Position numbers and translations under genes: made by a program. Below, piece after piece: positions 63,321 through 64,000 of a DNA stretch of 64,000 bases (positions within the stretch are counted from its first letter, which is position 1; the number at the start of each line of letters is the position of its first letter). The notes below the pieces were generated by a model. It saw only the letters and a list, made by a program, of their open reading frames with translations, was not told the DNA's origin and ran no database searches. The DNA comes from Hyphomonas sp. (GTDB lineage: Bacteria; Pseudomonadota; Alphaproteobacteria; Caulobacterales; Hyphomonadaceae): the NCBI RefSeq assembly GCF_013823385.1, contig NZ_PNMA01000005.1:1-64000 (forward strand). The letters are read 5' to 3'.

Positions 63321-64000
63321 CCGCAGCCCTGCCTGCATCAAACTTCGGCTGGTTTGGCATTTTCCGGCTGGGGCTTGTGCAGACTTCTCTTGGCGCGATT
63401 GTCATCCTCATGACATCCACCCTCAACCGGGTGATGGTGGTCGAGCTTGGCCTGGCCGCCGCCATTCCTGGCCTGCTGGTCGGCCTGCACTATGCTGTGC
63501 AGCTCTCCCGCCCCCGCTGGGGCTTTGGCGCCGATACCGGGGGGCGGCGGTCTCCCTGGATCCTTGGCGGGATGAGCGTCCTGGCAGCCGGCGCGGTTCT
63601 GGCATCGATCTCGGCGGCGCTCATGCAGACAAGCCTTGCCGCCGGACTTGCCCTTTCCCTGCTCGCCTTTGGGCTGATAGGGGTGGGTGTGGGCGCCGCA
63701 GGCACGAACCTGCTTGCCCTGCTTGCCATCCGCACGCCGCCAGAACGCAAAGCGGCCGCCGCCGCCATTGTCTGGATCATGATGATCGCTGGCTTCATTC
63801 TGACCGCCGGCATTGGCGGGCAGTTGCTGAAACCCTTCACCTTCGAACGGCTGATCCTCGTGACTGCAGGCACCGGCATGTTGGCAGTGACCCTCACGGG
63901 CCTGGCTCTGTTCCGGCTCGAACCTGCAGCGCCGGCGCGCCCGGCCTCCCCTTCCCCAGAGCCCCGGTCAATCGATTTCCGGGCGGCCTTGGCGGAGATA
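63317..64000 (+). CDS. PucC-family protein (BCD transporter), 3'-partial
   Basis: Member of the MFS-like bacteriochlorophyll delivery family, often found between bchG and bchP. The visible 228 residues begin MTAALPASNFGWFGIFRLGL and contain TSTLNRVMVVELGLAAAIPG, the same signature as lhaA. At least six membrane segments can be seen. The reading frame runs through the window end. It overlaps bchG by ATGA, so the two are co-translated. Confidence 0.9.
   Translation, partial: MTAALPASNFGWFGIFRLGLVQTSLGAIVILMTSTLNRVMVVELGLAAAIPGLLVGLHYAVQLSRPRWGFGADTGGRRSPWILGGMSVLAAGAVLASISAALMQTSLAAGLALSLLAFGLIGVGVGAAGTNLLALLAIRTPPERKAAAAAIVWIMMIAGFILTAGIGGQLLKPFTFERLILVTAGTGMLAVTLTGLALFRLEPAAPARPASPSPEPRSIDFRAALAEI

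Overview
The window is GC-rich DNA from an alphaproteobacterium. The ddl-ftsQ-ftsA-ftsZ-lpxC-bamD block, a DnaX without its usual zinc cysteines, TTAA-N7-TTAA (CtrA-like) sites and a complete-looking puh/bch superoperon with the oxygen-dependent cyclase AcsF point to an aerobic anoxygenic phototroph of the Caulobacterales, most likely Hyphomonadaceae. The family assignment is inference; the photosynthesis genes are unmistakable.

Layout. 1-2.7 kb: the end of an AT-richer membrane-protein gene and a convergent TonB-dependent receptor preceded by a BlaI/CopY-type operator. 3.0-10.5 kb: division and envelope genes (ddl, ftsQ, ftsA, ftsZ, lpxC), an XRE regulator and bamD, followed by ligA and recN, which read back towards bamD. 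14.4-28.7 kb: an ordinary accessory and housekeeping stretch: DUF2459 protein, GH29 fucosidase, membrane-anchored OB-fold-like protein, aminopeptidase P, prmA, PRC-barrel and TM2 proteins, a 962-residue lipoprotein, a VOC-ArsR-SRPBCC operon, a GFA protein, a cyclophilin, and a fusion of a TIR-like domain to a macro domain. 28.8-34 kb: nrdB with an NrdR box, a GIY-YIG nuclease gene among palindromic repeats, dnaX-ybaB, a YozE-like small gene and recR. 34-43 kb: secreted and envelope proteins (UrcA, TonB-like, Sel1-repeat, lipoproteins), typA, pgeF and prs.

44.1-64 kb is the photosynthesis gene cluster. On the minus strand bchF-bchN-bchB-bchH-bchL-bchM-lhaA-puhA-puhB-puhC-orf94-acsF-puhE-hemA form one run in which most stops and starts overlap. 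Divergent to it are the regulators ppaA (B12-binding) and ppsR, then bchG and a PucC-family gene cut by the window end. PpsR-type TGT-N12-ACA boxes lie before bchF and before bchG, so the cluster probably carries its own redox/light control. hemA supplies 5-aminolevulinate, bchH and acsF act on the porphyrin, bchLNB reduce ring D, bchF hydrates the vinyl group, bchG esterifies the pigment, and puhABC, puhE and lhaA serve the reaction centre and LH1. pufLM, crt, bchXYZ, bchCDIOP are not in the window.

The features that ordinary annotation would miss are: (i) three arrays of the pentamer TGTCC repeated every 10 bp, two of them starting with a GC-rich hairpin; (ii) the TIR-like/macro fusion; (iii) the GIY-YIG gene lying between inverted copies of a dispersed palindrome and using one copy as its own 3' end. 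No tRNA, rRNA, CRISPR array, insertion sequence or complete prophage was seen.
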